NCBI GenBank assembly: GCA_963747425.1 | Contig: CAVVFJ010000018.1 | Span: 80,116-144,115 of the forward strand | Direction of reading: 5' to 3' | Source: DASUPK01 sp963747425 | GTDB lineage: Bacteria > Actinomycetota > Thermoleophilia > Solirubrobacterales > 70-9 | Length of the DNA: 64,000 bases | Notes under the pieces: model-generated | Told to the model about the DNA's origin: nothing | Databases searched by the model: none | The model's input: only the letters and a program-made list of their open reading frames with translations | Shown here: piece after piece, positions 50,614 to 57,023 of the stretch | Layout of the letters: every line of letters starts with the position of its first letter | Position numbering within the stretch: position 1 is the first letter of the stretch | Translations under genes and position numbers: made by a program

Positions 50614-51306
50614 ATGGAGTACGCGGCACAGCCACCCGTCGCGGTCGCCCGCCCCGAGTCGACCTTCCTCCAGCGGGTCTTCCTCTGGATGTTCGTCGGC
50701 CTCGCCATCACCGGCGGCGTCGCGGCGGCGATCGGCTCGTCCGACAAGCTGCTCACGGACATCACCGAGACGCCCGGGATCGTCATCGGGGTGATCGTGC
50801 TCCAGCTCGCGCTCGTTCTCGGGCTGGTCTTCCTCCTGCCGCGGATGTCCGTCGGCCTGGCGACCTTCCTCTTCCTGCTCTACTCGGCCACGGTCGGGGT
50901 CACCTTCGCCTTCATCTTCGAGCTCTACACGACCCAGTCGATCTTCACGGCATTCCTGATCACCGCCGGGATGTTCGGGGCGCTGGCCGTCTGGGGCGCG
51001 GTCACCCACATCGATCTCTCCAAGGTCGGCGCGATCGCCTTCATGGCGCTGATCGGGCTGATCCTGGCGACGATCGTCAACGTCTTCTGGGCCAACTCGA
51101 CGCTCTACTGGATCACGACGTACGCCGGGGTGGGGATCTTCGCCGCCCTGACCGCGTACGACATGCAGAAGCTCAAGCAGATCAACCAGCAGGGGCTGAC
51201 CGGCGATGCCGAGGGACGCGCGGCGATCATGGGCGCCCTCGCCCTCTACCTCGACTTCATCAACCTGTTCCTCTTCCTGCTGCGGATCTTCGGCCAGAGC
51301 CGCTAG
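50614..51306 (+). CDS. Bax inhibitor-1/YccA family membrane protein
   Basis: Seven-helix protein of 230 residues: FLQRVFLWMFVGLAITGGVAA, LPRMSVGLATFLFLLYSATVGVTFAFIFELYTTQSIFTAFLITAGMFGAL, VTHIDLSKVGAIAFMALIGLI, YAGVGIFAALTAYDMQKLK with the Asp pair of the family, and LALYLDFINLFLFLLRIFG. Bacterial relatives leak calcium or interact with FtsH. A TAAGCT box ends nine bases before the ATG, fitting a leaderless start. Confidence 0.94.
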   Translation: MEYAAQPPVAVARPESTFLQRVFLWMFVGLAITGGVAAAIGSSDKLLTDITETPGIVIGVIVLQLALVLGLVFLLPRMSVGLATFLFLLYSATVGVTFAFIFELYTTQSIFTAFLITAGMFGALAVWGAVTHIDLSKVGAIAFMALIGLILATIVNVFWANSTLYWITTYAGVGIFAALTAYDMQKLKQINQQGLTGDAEGRAAIMGALALYLDFINLFLFLLRIFGQSR

Positions 51307-51340
51307 CGGCCTCTGCCCCCGACCCGCGGTCGATCTCAAG

Positions 51341-51365
51341 GCCGCTGCTTTGCATGGAAAGCGGC
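51341..51365 (+). repeat. GCATGG-type hairpin repeat, copy 3 (5' of SnoaL gene)
   Basis: GCCGCTGCTTTGCATGGAAA then GCGGC. The stem GCTTT/AAAGC surrounds the GCATGG motif. It is followed by a second perfect hairpin TCCCG-TAG-CGGGA (51368-51380) and the GATACT box. Confidence 0.7.
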
Positions 51366-51391
51366 ACTCCCGTAGCGGGATACTGTGGGCG

Positions 51392-51790
51392 ATGTCGGAG
51401 GAGAACGTCGAGATCGTCAAGCGTGCGATCGAACTCTGGAACCGGAACGGAGCGGATGCCGCAAAGGAGCTTTGGGCGAAAGAGATCGAGTGGCGCGATC
51501 CTCCGAACCTCCCGGACCCGCAGGTGGTGCGGGGGCGAGATGCCGTTGCGGCGTACCTGACCGAACAGGTCAACGCCGTCGGCGACCTGGACATGACCAT
51601 TGTCGACGCGAGAACGCGGGAGGACACGGTTGTGCTGCGGGTGGAAGTAACCATCCATGGGGCCGAAAGCGGCGTCGACGTTCCCGGCGAGATGGCACAG
51701 GTGATCCAAGTCACCGATGGCAGGCTCCAGCGTGCACGACTCTTCGGGACGTGGAGGGAAGCCCTAGAGGCCGCCGGGCTCTCGGAGTAG
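51392..51790 (+). CDS. SnoaL-like MSEENV protein
   Basis: NTF2-fold protein of 132 residues, MSEENVEIVKRAIELWNRNG to REALEAAGLSE. The middle has LWAKEIEWRDPPNLP and VIQVTDGRLQRARLFGTW. GATACT ends seven bases before the ATG, so the mRNA is probably leaderless; codons 2-4 contain a GGAGGAG. Hairpin repeats lie on both sides (51341 and 51788). The ends match the SnoaL genes at 32.2 and 55.9 kb at DNA level, the core does not. Function unknown. Confidence 0.87.
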   Translation: MSEENVEIVKRAIELWNRNGADAAKELWAKEIEWRDPPNLPDPQVVRGRDAVAAYLTEQVNAVGDLDMTIVDARTREDTVVLRVEVTIHGAESGVDVPGEMAQVIQVTDGRLQRARLFGTWREALEAAGLSE

Positions 51791-51833
51791 TGCTTTGGAC
51801 GAGAAGCGGTAGTGCTTCGCATGGAAAGCAGTA
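51788..51833 (+). repeat. full GGACGAG/GCATGG hairpin repeat, copy 4 (3' of SnoaL gene)
   Basis: TAGTGCTTTGGACGAGAAGC, GGTAGT, GCTTCGCATGGAAAGCAGTA. The outer stem TGCTTT/AAAGCA and the inner stem AAGC/GCTT leave GGACGAG and CGCATGG as facing internal loops. The repeat begins inside the stop codon of the SnoaL gene. Confidence 0.75.
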
Positions 51834-51867
51834 GTCCGGAGGGAGCCTGAGGCCGCTCGGCAAAGCT

Positions 51868-53121
51868 CTATTTGAAGGGGACGGTGACGGGACCGGGTAG
51901 GCGCCGGTAGACCGCGAAGAAGTCACGGTCGTCGGGGCTGAGGTAGCGGCCGTCGGGCTGGTTCGATGGCCCGACCTGAGTCGGGCGGAGGCCATGGTGG
52001 TGGGCGTAGGTAATCAGGGTGTGCCAGTCGGCATTGATGTCGAACTGCATCGCCCGAACAGCGCCGGCGTGCTGCAGGATCCGGGCCAGCGTGGTCACGG
52101 TCATGTCGTTTGCGGCCGCGAAGATCAGGTTGCCGCGGCGGTCGATGCCGACCCCGGTGCGCCAGACGCGGACGGCGTTGCCGACCGTGAAGCCCCACTG
52201 CGTGCTGTCGTTCAGGTTGGGGTTGAGTCTCCTGTGCCAGACGATGGGCGGCAGGCTCTGGCGCGACCAGGCAACGTTCGGGCCCGCGTTGGGCCCGCCG
52301 TTCCACCTCTCGATCGCGACCCGGCCGTCGCGGTAGCCGAGCAGCGTGGCGTTGCCCCTCGCCAGCGGCTCGTTGACTCGGCCGTTGTCGGTGGATCCGT
52401 TGTTCACATCTCGGTAGATGAAGCCGGCGTTGAAGGTCGCAAGCAGCCGCCTTCGCTGGCTCTCCGGGACCATCGCCGGCCCGCGCACGGCCGCGCTCGG
52501 CGGCTCGTAGCGCCCCGGATAGAAGGCGAGAGCGGTGCGCGAGTGGTCGAACCAGGCCAGGTATGCGACGTTCCGCGGATAGTCGGTCTCGGGGCGGAAG
52601 GTCGTCACCAGCACCCCGGGACCGCCCCTGACCGGCGGGCCGGTCGGCTTCCAGATCCCCTCGCCCGGCAGCGGGTGCCTGAAGACCGGCTTGATCCGCG
52701 GAGGCCAGGCGGCGGTCCCGCCGGGCGCCTTCGCCCCCTGACCGGCCGGCGGCAGGCTCTTCAGCTGTGGGCCGCCCTTCGTCGGTGCATTCGCGCTGTA
52801 GTAGATGTGCTCGATCTCATCGACCACCTGATTGCCAAAGGGGATGTCGGCCCTCACCCACTCGACGCTGCGCGCGAAGAACGGCATGTTCGATGGCCGC
52901 AGCATCCAGCGCGCATACGAATAGATCACCGGCGAGAGCAGCACGATGAGGACAGCCACAGCCAAGATTCGCCGGCGTCGCCGCCTGTGTCTGGCCGCCT
53001 CAGCTTCTCGCCACTTCTCTCGGCGCGCCGCAATCCGGGTGAGCAAGCCGGGCGCTGAGTCAGCCGCATCCGGCGGGCCACTCAGGACAGGACCGGCGCC
53101 AGACCGCCGCAGACCGTCCAT
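51868..53121 (-). CDS. phosphodiester glycosidase (NAGPA)-like membrane protein
   Basis: A 417-residue protein from the ATG at 53121, which follows TAGGGT by seven bases (leaderless). A basic N-terminus and one membrane helix (ILAVAVLIVLLSPVIYSY) precede an extracellular domain. FRPETDYPRN, RRLLATFNAGFIYRDVNNGS, GVGIDRRGNLIFAAANDMTVTTLARIL and RAMQFDINADWHTLITY resemble the NAGPA/DUF2233 fold (FNAGFF, GVD-G, and the Asp-rich last motif). Activity on a sugar phosphodiester is inferred by family only. It is convergent with nothing and lies 77 bases from a repeat. Confidence 0.7.
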   Translation of the reverse strand: MDGLRRSGAGPVLSGPPDAADSAPGLLTRIAARREKWREAEAARHRRRRRRILAVAVLIVLLSPVIYSYARWMLRPSNMPFFARSVEWVRADIPFGNQVVDEIEHIYYSANAPTKGGPQLKSLPPAGQGAKAPGGTAAWPPRIKPVFRHPLPGEGIWKPTGPPVRGGPGVLVTTFRPETDYPRNVAYLAWFDHSRTALAFYPGRYEPPSAAVRGPAMVPESQRRRLLATFNAGFIYRDVNNGSTDNGRVNEPLARGNATLLGYRDGRVAIERWNGGPNAGPNVAWSRQSLPPIVWHRRLNPNLNDSTQWGFTVGNAVRVWRTGVGIDRRGNLIFAAANDMTVTTLARILQHAGAVRAMQFDINADWHTLITYAHHHGLRPTQVGPSNQPDGRYLSPDDRDFFAVYRRLPGPVTVPFK

Positions 53122-53230
53122 TCGAGTCACCCTAGGCTCGATCGACCAAGGCAGGCTAAGACGGCGATTAGAAGGCGCTTAGGTCCGCTCGCCTTGAGAG
53201 CGGCGACGCGAGCCCGGCTTGATCTCCCCC

Positions 53231-53509
53231 TTAGAACCGCCCTCCATCGTTGGATAGACGATGGAATCTCTCGAGATCATTGTGGTGCCGGTGGCTCTCA
53301 TTGGCGCCCTTCTCCTTGGCGCCATCTGGACCACCGTGGCGCTCCACTGGCTCAGGAGCACCGAGCCGCTCCAGTAGACCAGCGGACCCAGCCGCGTGAG
53401 GCTGGTCGCGGTTTCGGACCAGCCAGGACGTGCCGCACCCGACGCAGCCGATCCAGGTGCCGTAGCGCGTGTACTCGATCACCCGGAGGCACATCGGATC
53501 CGCATGCAT
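53231..53509 (-). CDS. possible small protein with CxxC motif (doubtful)
   Basis: An ORF of 92 residues from the ATG at 53509. The first 35 residues look protein-like (CLRVIEYTRYGTWIGCVGCG, then TSWLVRNRD) with high GC in third positions and a CVGC motif. The rest is Gly/Glu/Arg-rich and runs opposite a hydrophobic small ORF. Only one of the overlapping frames is likely to be real over 53261-53377. Confidence 0.3.
   Translation of the reverse strand: MHADPMCLRVIEYTRYGTWIGCVGCGTSWLVRNRDQPHAAGSAGLLERLGAPEPVERHGGPDGAKEKGANESHRHHNDLERFHRLSNDGGRF
53261..53377 (+). CDS. 38-residue single-helix membrane peptide
   Basis: MESLEIIVVPVALIGALLL is followed by GAIWTTVALHWLRSTEPLQ and TAG. This gives one membrane helix with a short polar tail. 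About 80 percent of third positions are G or C, as in real genes here. No Shine-Dalgarno is seen; a GATAG lies just before the ATG. It is too short for family assignment. Confidence 0.45.
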   Translation: MESLEIIVVPVALIGALLLGAIWTTVALHWLRSTEPLQ

Positions 53510-53755
53510 GCACCCGCCCGCGCGGGTTAGATCGGGGCGCGGATGCACCTGTGCTGCTGTTGAACCGCTTCTTCTCGGGGTCACTATGTCAGCGTTGCGA
53601 GGGGCTCGGTAGCGAACGGAAAGCTCCACACAAAGGCCGGGCAAAGACCATGCCTTCCGGTCCCGACTTTCATCTGACCTTTCGGAAACCCTTCTCCGGT
53701 CTTTCAGGATCGGGCGGACGATCCCTCCGACAATCCCCGGCACTGGAGGCATCAG
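53510..53755. other. spacer without a supported gene
   Basis: I see no convincing gene here. A short palindrome (GGATC...GATCC near 53709-53727) and lower GC content than neighbours are notable. It precedes the accessory repeat cluster. Confidence 0.3.
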
Positions 53756-53944
53756 ATGAACAGCAAGCGGGCCGATCGAGATGACCACTACCTCGCTGCC
53801 CAGATCCGGCTGGACGCACATCGCGCCTGGCGGAGAGCCAGGCCACCCTTGCGGATGGGCGTGGCCAGGGAACAGAGAGGGGGCAGAGTCAGGAAAGGCG
53901 CAATCCCCCGCGGGCATCTCCCGCGAGGCGCGCTTGCAGCCTGA
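53756..53944 (+). CDS. possible 62-residue basic protein
   Basis: The ATG is preceded by GGAGG at seven bases. The product is rich in Arg (DRDDHYLAAQIRLDAHRAWR at the start) and has no hydrophobic core, so it may be non-coding. It ends three bases before repeat copy 5. Confidence 0.3.
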   Translation: MNSKRADRDDHYLAAQIRLDAHRAWRRARPPLRMGVAREQRGGRVRKGAIPRGHLPRGALAA

Positions 53945-53946
53945 CA

Positions 53947-53991
53947 CGCTTCGGACGAGAAGCGGCTACCGCTTTGCATGGAAAGCGGCGG
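53947..53991 (+). repeat. full GGACGAG/GCATGG hairpin repeat, copy 5
   Basis: CGCTTCGGACGAGAAGCGG, CTA, CCGCTTTGCATGGAAAGCGG. Inner stem AAGCGG/CCGCTT is perfect; outer stem CGCTT/AAGCG is paired. It is not next to a SnoaL gene but starts the repeat-rich interval before the secreted-protein gene. Confidence 0.75.
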
Positions 53992-54063
53992 TCTTCGATC
54001 AGGCGCTCGCTTCTCGCGCGAAGCGGAACCGACGAGACGGATGAGCCCGACTACTGCCCGTCG

Positions 54064-54129
54064 TCCAAAACAGCTGTTCGGAGTGTCTCGACCCCAGCGG
54101 CCGAGACACCCGCGTTCACGGAAAAGGGG
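54064..54129 (+). repeat. extended repeat arm, left flank of secreted-protein gene
   Basis: Begins TCCAAAACAGCTGTTCGGAG, includes a perfect GTGTCTCG/CGAGACAC hairpin and ends CCCGCGTTCACGG. It matches the reverse complement of 54970-55038 at roughly 70 percent (TCCAAAGCGGCTATTCGGGG, CGAGAC, CCGCGTTTACG). The two arms face each other across the gene at 54140-54880. Confidence 0.6.
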
Positions 54130-54139
54130 TTCCAAAGAG

Positions 54140-54880
54140 CTACTTCTTCTTCTTGGACCCCTTCTTCTTGCACTTCTCGGTTGACGTCGCCCTGAGGATC
54201 TCGCCGCTGTAGAAGGTCGTCACCTCAGTGGTCGTCCAGGCCTTTGCCTTGCAGCGCGCCATGAAGTAGTAGGTCGGCACCTTCTTCTTCTTGCCATTGA
54301 CCTTGACCTTCATCTTGCCCGTCTTGCGCTTGTTGAACGTGACGTCGAAGTTGGTCAGGATCAGGCCGGGCGTGTTCGGGATGTTGCTGAACGTCAGCGT
54401 CCGGTGGAAGATGGTTCCGATGATCGTGAGAGTCGTCGCGCCAGGACCGATGTCGGTCTGCACGTAGATCGTCTTCGGGCCGCCGCTGAAGGTCGTCACC
54501 GTCCCCTTCACGGCGCCGCCGTTGACCTCGACGCTTCCCCCGCCGGTGATGCTCTGCGGGCAGGCCGCCTGCGCCTGGGCGGTGAACTTGCCCTGGACCG
54601 CGCTCAGCGGACAGGGCGGGACGTTGCCGTTCACGAACTTCACGTTCCGGTCGATCGTGAAAACGGTCTGCTGCGGCGACTGCGTCGTGGCGGGGTTGTC
54701 GATCGTGGTGCCGATGATGTTGTGCAGCGAGGCACCGCCGAACAGCTTCTTGTCCTGCTTGGCCGGCGCCACTGTGGTCTCCAGCGACTGCGAGATGGGA
54801 GCTGCCGAGGCGATGCCAGAGAAGGCCAATGCCCCGATCACGCCCACCAAGACGCCGATCAGATACTTGCGGTTACGCAT
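54140..54880 (-). CDS. secreted protein with Lys-rich end, unknown function
   Basis: A 246-residue protein with a signal peptide (YLIGVLVGVIGALAFSGIASA). The mature part is beta-rich: TQSPQQTVFTIDRNVKFVNG, CPLSAVQGKFTAQAQAACPQS, and a strand-rich middle with TLTIIGTIFHRTLTFSNIP. The C-terminus is KCKKKGSKKKK. A purine-rich site (GGGAGTGGAGTGAT) precedes the ATG and resembles that of the secreted gene at 55.2-55.7 kb. Inverted copies of an extended repeat flank it. No family is recognised. Confidence 0.72.
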   Translation of the reverse strand: MRNRKYLIGVLVGVIGALAFSGIASAAPISQSLETTVAPAKQDKKLFGGASLHNIIGTTIDNPATTQSPQQTVFTIDRNVKFVNGNVPPCPLSAVQGKFTAQAQAACPQSITGGGSVEVNGGAVKGTVTTFSGGPKTIYVQTDIGPGATTLTIIGTIFHRTLTFSNIPNTPGLILTNFDVTFNKRKTGKMKVKVNGKKKKVPTYYFMARCKAKAWTTTEVTTFYSGEILRATSTEKCKKKGSKKKK

Positions 54881-54969
54881 ATCACTCCACTCCCTTGCCT
54901 CGATGACGATTGCCTTGCTTATATGAGGAACACGGCCTCCGGGATAAGGATGCGCTCGTCAGCGACAGA

Positions 54970-55038
54970 CGCCCCCTCCCGCGTAAACGCGGAAGTCTCG
55001 TCTACTGGGACGAGGACTCCCCGAATAGCCGCTTTGGA
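54970..55038 (-). repeat. extended repeat arm, right flank of secreted-protein gene
   Basis: Inverted partner of 54064-54129. On the plus strand it has CCGCGTAAACGCGG (perfect 5-bp stem with a TAAA loop), GTCTCGTC-TACTGG-GACGAGGAC, then the start of repeat copy 6. See the left arm for the alignment. Confidence 0.6.
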
Positions 55039-55073
55039 CGAGAAGCGGCTATCCGCTTTGCATGGAAACCAGT
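55024..55073 (+). repeat. full GGACGAG/GCATGG hairpin repeat, copy 6
   Basis: ATAGCCGCTTTGGACGAG, AAGCGGCTAT, CCGCTTTGCATGGAAACC. The first arm makes a perfect 10-bp hairpin ATAGCCGCTT/AAGCGGCTAT, which competes with the inner AAGCGG/CCGCTT stem. The outer stem has decayed here. A GAGATACTG box and a broken SnoaL start follow. Confidence 0.75.
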
Positions 55074-55100
55074 ACTCCGCCGAGAGATACTGCGTGGGCG

Positions 55101-55163
55101 ATGTCGGAGGAGAATTGTCGACGTGGTGGCGGCGCGGGTAGCCGGCGCCCCCGCTCCAGCTAG
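55101..55163 (+). pseudogene. SnoaL MSEEN remnant
   Basis: ATGTCGGAGGAGAA, identical to the start of the SnoaL genes at 51.4 and 55.9 kb, comes after a repeat copy and a GATACT box (nine bases before the ATG). After MSEEN the frame becomes CRRGGGAGSRRPRSS and stops at 55163. Only the cassette head is left. It abuts the stop of the convergent secreted-protein gene. Confidence 0.65.
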
Positions 55164-55730
55164 CTAGGGGGCTGGACTGAAGCTGGCCACCCTGGGAGCG
55201 GTATAGCTCACGGTGCCTGAGTCGCACGTGCCGTCTGTGGGACTGGTCGCCACCAGCCGAATGGTCCCTGTCGCGGCGCCCTTGCTCGACACTCGAGTGG
55301 TCAGCTGAAGCAAATCTGCTGTGCCGTTTGAATCCGCGTCATCACCGGTCAGCGTCAAGCTGTACCTCCCCTTCTTGAAGGGCTTGAAGCCAACGGCGCC
55401 GGGGTATGGAATGAAGCCAGGCTGGGCGAAGCCACCGACCGCCCCCGACTCAGCGTTAAAGGGGCCGACGAAGGTTGTGGTTCCACCGGGGCAGAAGAGC
55501 GCTATCGCGCGGTGCTTGAGGTTGGCGACGTAGTCGGGCACCAGCTTGCCGCCCTTGCGCCTGAATTGAACTTTGAGCTGGATGGTGGGCGTTTGACCGT
55601 CGACCCCCTGGGTCGCCACGGTCCCCTCATACGCCTTCTTCTTCTTCCCAGCGACCGCAGTTTGCGGGGCGACGGCGAGGATGGCGCACATCGCTGCGAT
55701 CACAACGAGCGTCGTTCGGCCAGGTCGCAC
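55164..55730 (-). CDS. secreted protein, unknown function
   Basis: A 188-residue protein from the GTG at 55730, preceded by GGGAGGGGAGTGGAACT. Signal peptide TTLVVIAAMCAILAVAPQTAVAG, then KKKKAYEGTVATQGVDGQTP, an immunoglobulin-like beta-rich part (IQLKVQFRRKGGKLVPDYV, FKKGRYSLTLTGDD) and a C-terminal GTIRLVATSPTDGTCDSGTV. It shares the leader style and the Lys-rich/beta style with the secreted protein at 54.1 kb but not clear sequence identity. No family recognised. Confidence 0.7.
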   Translation of the reverse strand: MRPGRTTLVVIAAMCAILAVAPQTAVAGKKKKAYEGTVATQGVDGQTPTIQLKVQFRRKGGKLVPDYVANLKHRAIALFCPGGTTTFVGPFNAESGAVGGFAQPGFIPYPGAVGFKPFKKGRYSLTLTGDDADSNGTADLLQLTTRVSSKGAATGTIRLVATSPTDGTCDSGTVSYTAPRVASFSPAP

Positions 55731-55826
55731 AGTTCCACTCCCCTCCCCTATCGGTCTTACCTCGTCGCCCACACTAACGCAGCCGGGCAGCTCAAGGTCA
55801 AATGCAGGTGGGTCGATTCTCAAACT

Positions 55827-55873
55827 GCTGCTTTGGACCGAAAAGCGGCTATCCGCTTTGCATGGTAAGCAGC
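55827..55873 (+). repeat. full GGACGAG/GCATGG hairpin repeat, copy 7 (5' of SnoaL gene)
   Basis: GCTGCTTTGGACCGAAAAGC, GGCTATCC, GCTTTGCATGGTAAGCAGC. Outer stem GCTGCTT/AAGCAGC and inner stem AAGCGG/CCGCTT are intact. A second hairpin TCTCG-TCCTG-CGAGA (55878-55892) and GATACT follow before the SnoaL ATG. Confidence 0.78.
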
Positions 55874-55904
55874 ACTCTCTCGTCCTGCGAGATACTGGGC
55901 GGCG

Positions 55905-56291
55905 ATGTCGGAGGAGAACGTGGAGAGGATCAAGGAGGGATTCGCGGCGCACAACCGCGGCGACCTCGACGCCCTAGTCGGGCTCTATGACCCGGAGGTG
56001 GTGTTCGAGACGCTGCTCCTGGGAACCCACCATGGCAACGAGGCCATTCGGGTGATCTACGAGGAGAACCAGAAGAACCTGGCCGGCTACGACGTCGTCC
56101 CCGTGGAGCTGGTCGATGCCGGGGACAAGGTGGTGGCGGTCGCCAGGACGGAGGGGTCCGGTCCGGCCAGCGAAATCGCAGTGGACGATCAGTTCGCCTT
56201 CGTGTTCACCTTCAAGGGCGAGCGAGTGGTGAGGGAGCAGGCCTTCCGAAACAGGCAGGAAGCGCTCGAAGCCGCCGGGCTGTCGGAGTAG
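55905..56291 (+). CDS. SnoaL-like MSEENV protein
   Basis: NTF2-fold protein of 128 residues, MSEENVERIKEGFAAHNRGD to RQEALEAAGLSE. LVGLYDPEVVFETLLLGTHHG and FAFVFTFKGERVVREQAF are typical of the fold. GATACT ends eight bases before the ATG; no separate Shine-Dalgarno is present. Hairpin repeats lie upstream (55827) and downstream (56292). Its first 17 and last about 20 bases match the other SnoaL cassettes. Function unknown. Confidence 0.87.
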   Translation: MSEENVERIKEGFAAHNRGDLDALVGLYDPEVVFETLLLGTHHGNEAIRVIYEENQKNLAGYDVVPVELVDAGDKVVAVARTEGSGPASEIAVDDQFAFVFTFKGERVVREQAFRNRQEALEAAGLSE

Positions 56292-56346
56292 CCCGACTAC
56301 TGCTTTGGACGAGAAGCGGCGCTTTGCATGGAAAGCAGCGGTCGGG
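56292..56346 (+). repeat. longest hairpin repeat, copy 8 (3' of SnoaL gene)
   Basis: CCCGAC, TA, CTGCTTTGGACGAG, AAGCGGCGCTT, TGCATGGAAAGCAG, CG, GTCGGG. Three nested stems (CCCGAC/GTCGGG, CTGCTTT/AAAGCAG, AAGC/GCTT) form one long arm with GGACGAG facing TGCATGG. It starts at the base after the SnoaL TAG and could also end transcription. Confidence 0.8.
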
Positions 56347-56367
56347 ACCTCTAGCAGAATGCACGTT

Positions 56368-56396
56368 TTGATCGGTTGGCCTTCCGGGGTTAGGGT
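56368..56396 (+). promoter_or_regulatory. promoter of msrA
   Basis: TTGATC and TAGGGT are separated by 17 bases. The start site falls about 23 bases before the msrA ATG, leaving room for the AAGGAGGGAG ribosome site. Confidence 0.6.
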
Positions 56397-56426
56397 TGAC
56401 CGAACTTTCCAAGGAGGGAGAGGGCC

Positions 56427-56942
56427 ATGAGCGACAACCCCGAGACCGCGATCCTTGCTGGAGGTTGCGCCTGGATCATGCAGCAACTGCTGCGCCACCC
56501 CGACGGGGTCATCTCCACGCGTGTGGGATGGACCGGCGGCGAGGGCGACAACCCGTCCGAGGAGACCCCTGGAGGTCACGCCGAGGCGGTGGAGGTCGTC
56601 TTCGATCCGGAGCGGCTCTCGTATCGGGACCTACTCGAGTACTTCTTCCAGGTCCATAGAGCCGACCTTGGCGAAGATCTCGTCGGCTCCATCTACCGCT
56701 CGGAGATCTTCTACACGAGCGAGGAGCAGCGCAGGGTGGCCGAGGAAACGATCCGCGACGTCGACGCCTCAGGCCACTGGCTCGGCAAGACCGTGACCGA
56801 GGTCACCGAGGCTGGTCCCTTCTTGGAGGACCCGGCCAAAGATCAGGACCGGTTCCTGCGCTATCCGCGCTATCCGGACGGCAGCAAGCTCCCCTTCCCG
56901 CGGCACGGTGTAGAAGCTGACAGCCGCGAGACCGCGGTCTAG
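56427..56942 (+). CDS. msrA: MsrA-family methionine sulfoxide reductase, GCAW variant
   Basis: Peptide-methionine (S)-S-oxide reductase-like, 171 residues. The active-site motif GCFW reads GGCAWIM: the nucleophilic Cys stays but Phe is Ala. GVISTRVGWTGG, GGHAEAVEVVFDPERLSYRDLLEYFFQVH, GSIYRSEIFYTSEEQRRVAEETI and TEVTEAGPFLEDPAKDQDRFLRYPRY match the family. No obvious C-terminal resolving Cys is present. The loss of the Phe that helps bind the methyl group may change substrate. It has its own promoter and ribosome site. Confidence 0.88.
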   Translation: MSDNPETAILAGGCAWIMQQLLRHPDGVISTRVGWTGGEGDNPSEETPGGHAEAVEVVFDPERLSYRDLLEYFFQVHRADLGEDLVGSIYRSEIFYTSEEQRRVAEETIRDVDASGHWLGKTVTEVTEAGPFLEDPAKDQDRFLRYPRYPDGSKLPFPRHGVEADSRETAV

Positions 56943-56980
56943 CCTCAGCCTGAATAGGACCGTCTGAACGTTCAAGCCGG

Positions 56981-57008
56981 ATAGCCGCTTTGGACGAGAA
57001 GCAGCGCT
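56981..57008 (+). repeat. partial GGACGAG hairpin repeat, copy 9
   Basis: ATAGCCGCTTTGGACGAG then AAGCAGCGCT. Only the first arm is kept. It lies between msrA and the globin gene. Confidence 0.65.
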
Positions 57009-57023
57009 CTGTAGCTTCAGTCC

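Noticed and set aside
50290..51822. 510-codon minus-strand frame opposite the Bax-inhibitor and SnoaL genes
   Set aside because: Composition is that of an antisense frame; both plus-strand genes have clear homology.
53947..56346. Integron attC sites
   Set aside because: The hairpins bracket cassettes as attC sites do, but the GTTRRRY core motifs and an integrase gene are missing.
53947..57008. CRISPR array
   Set aside because: Repeats are irregularly spaced by genes, palindromic and variable, with no uniform spacers or cas genes.
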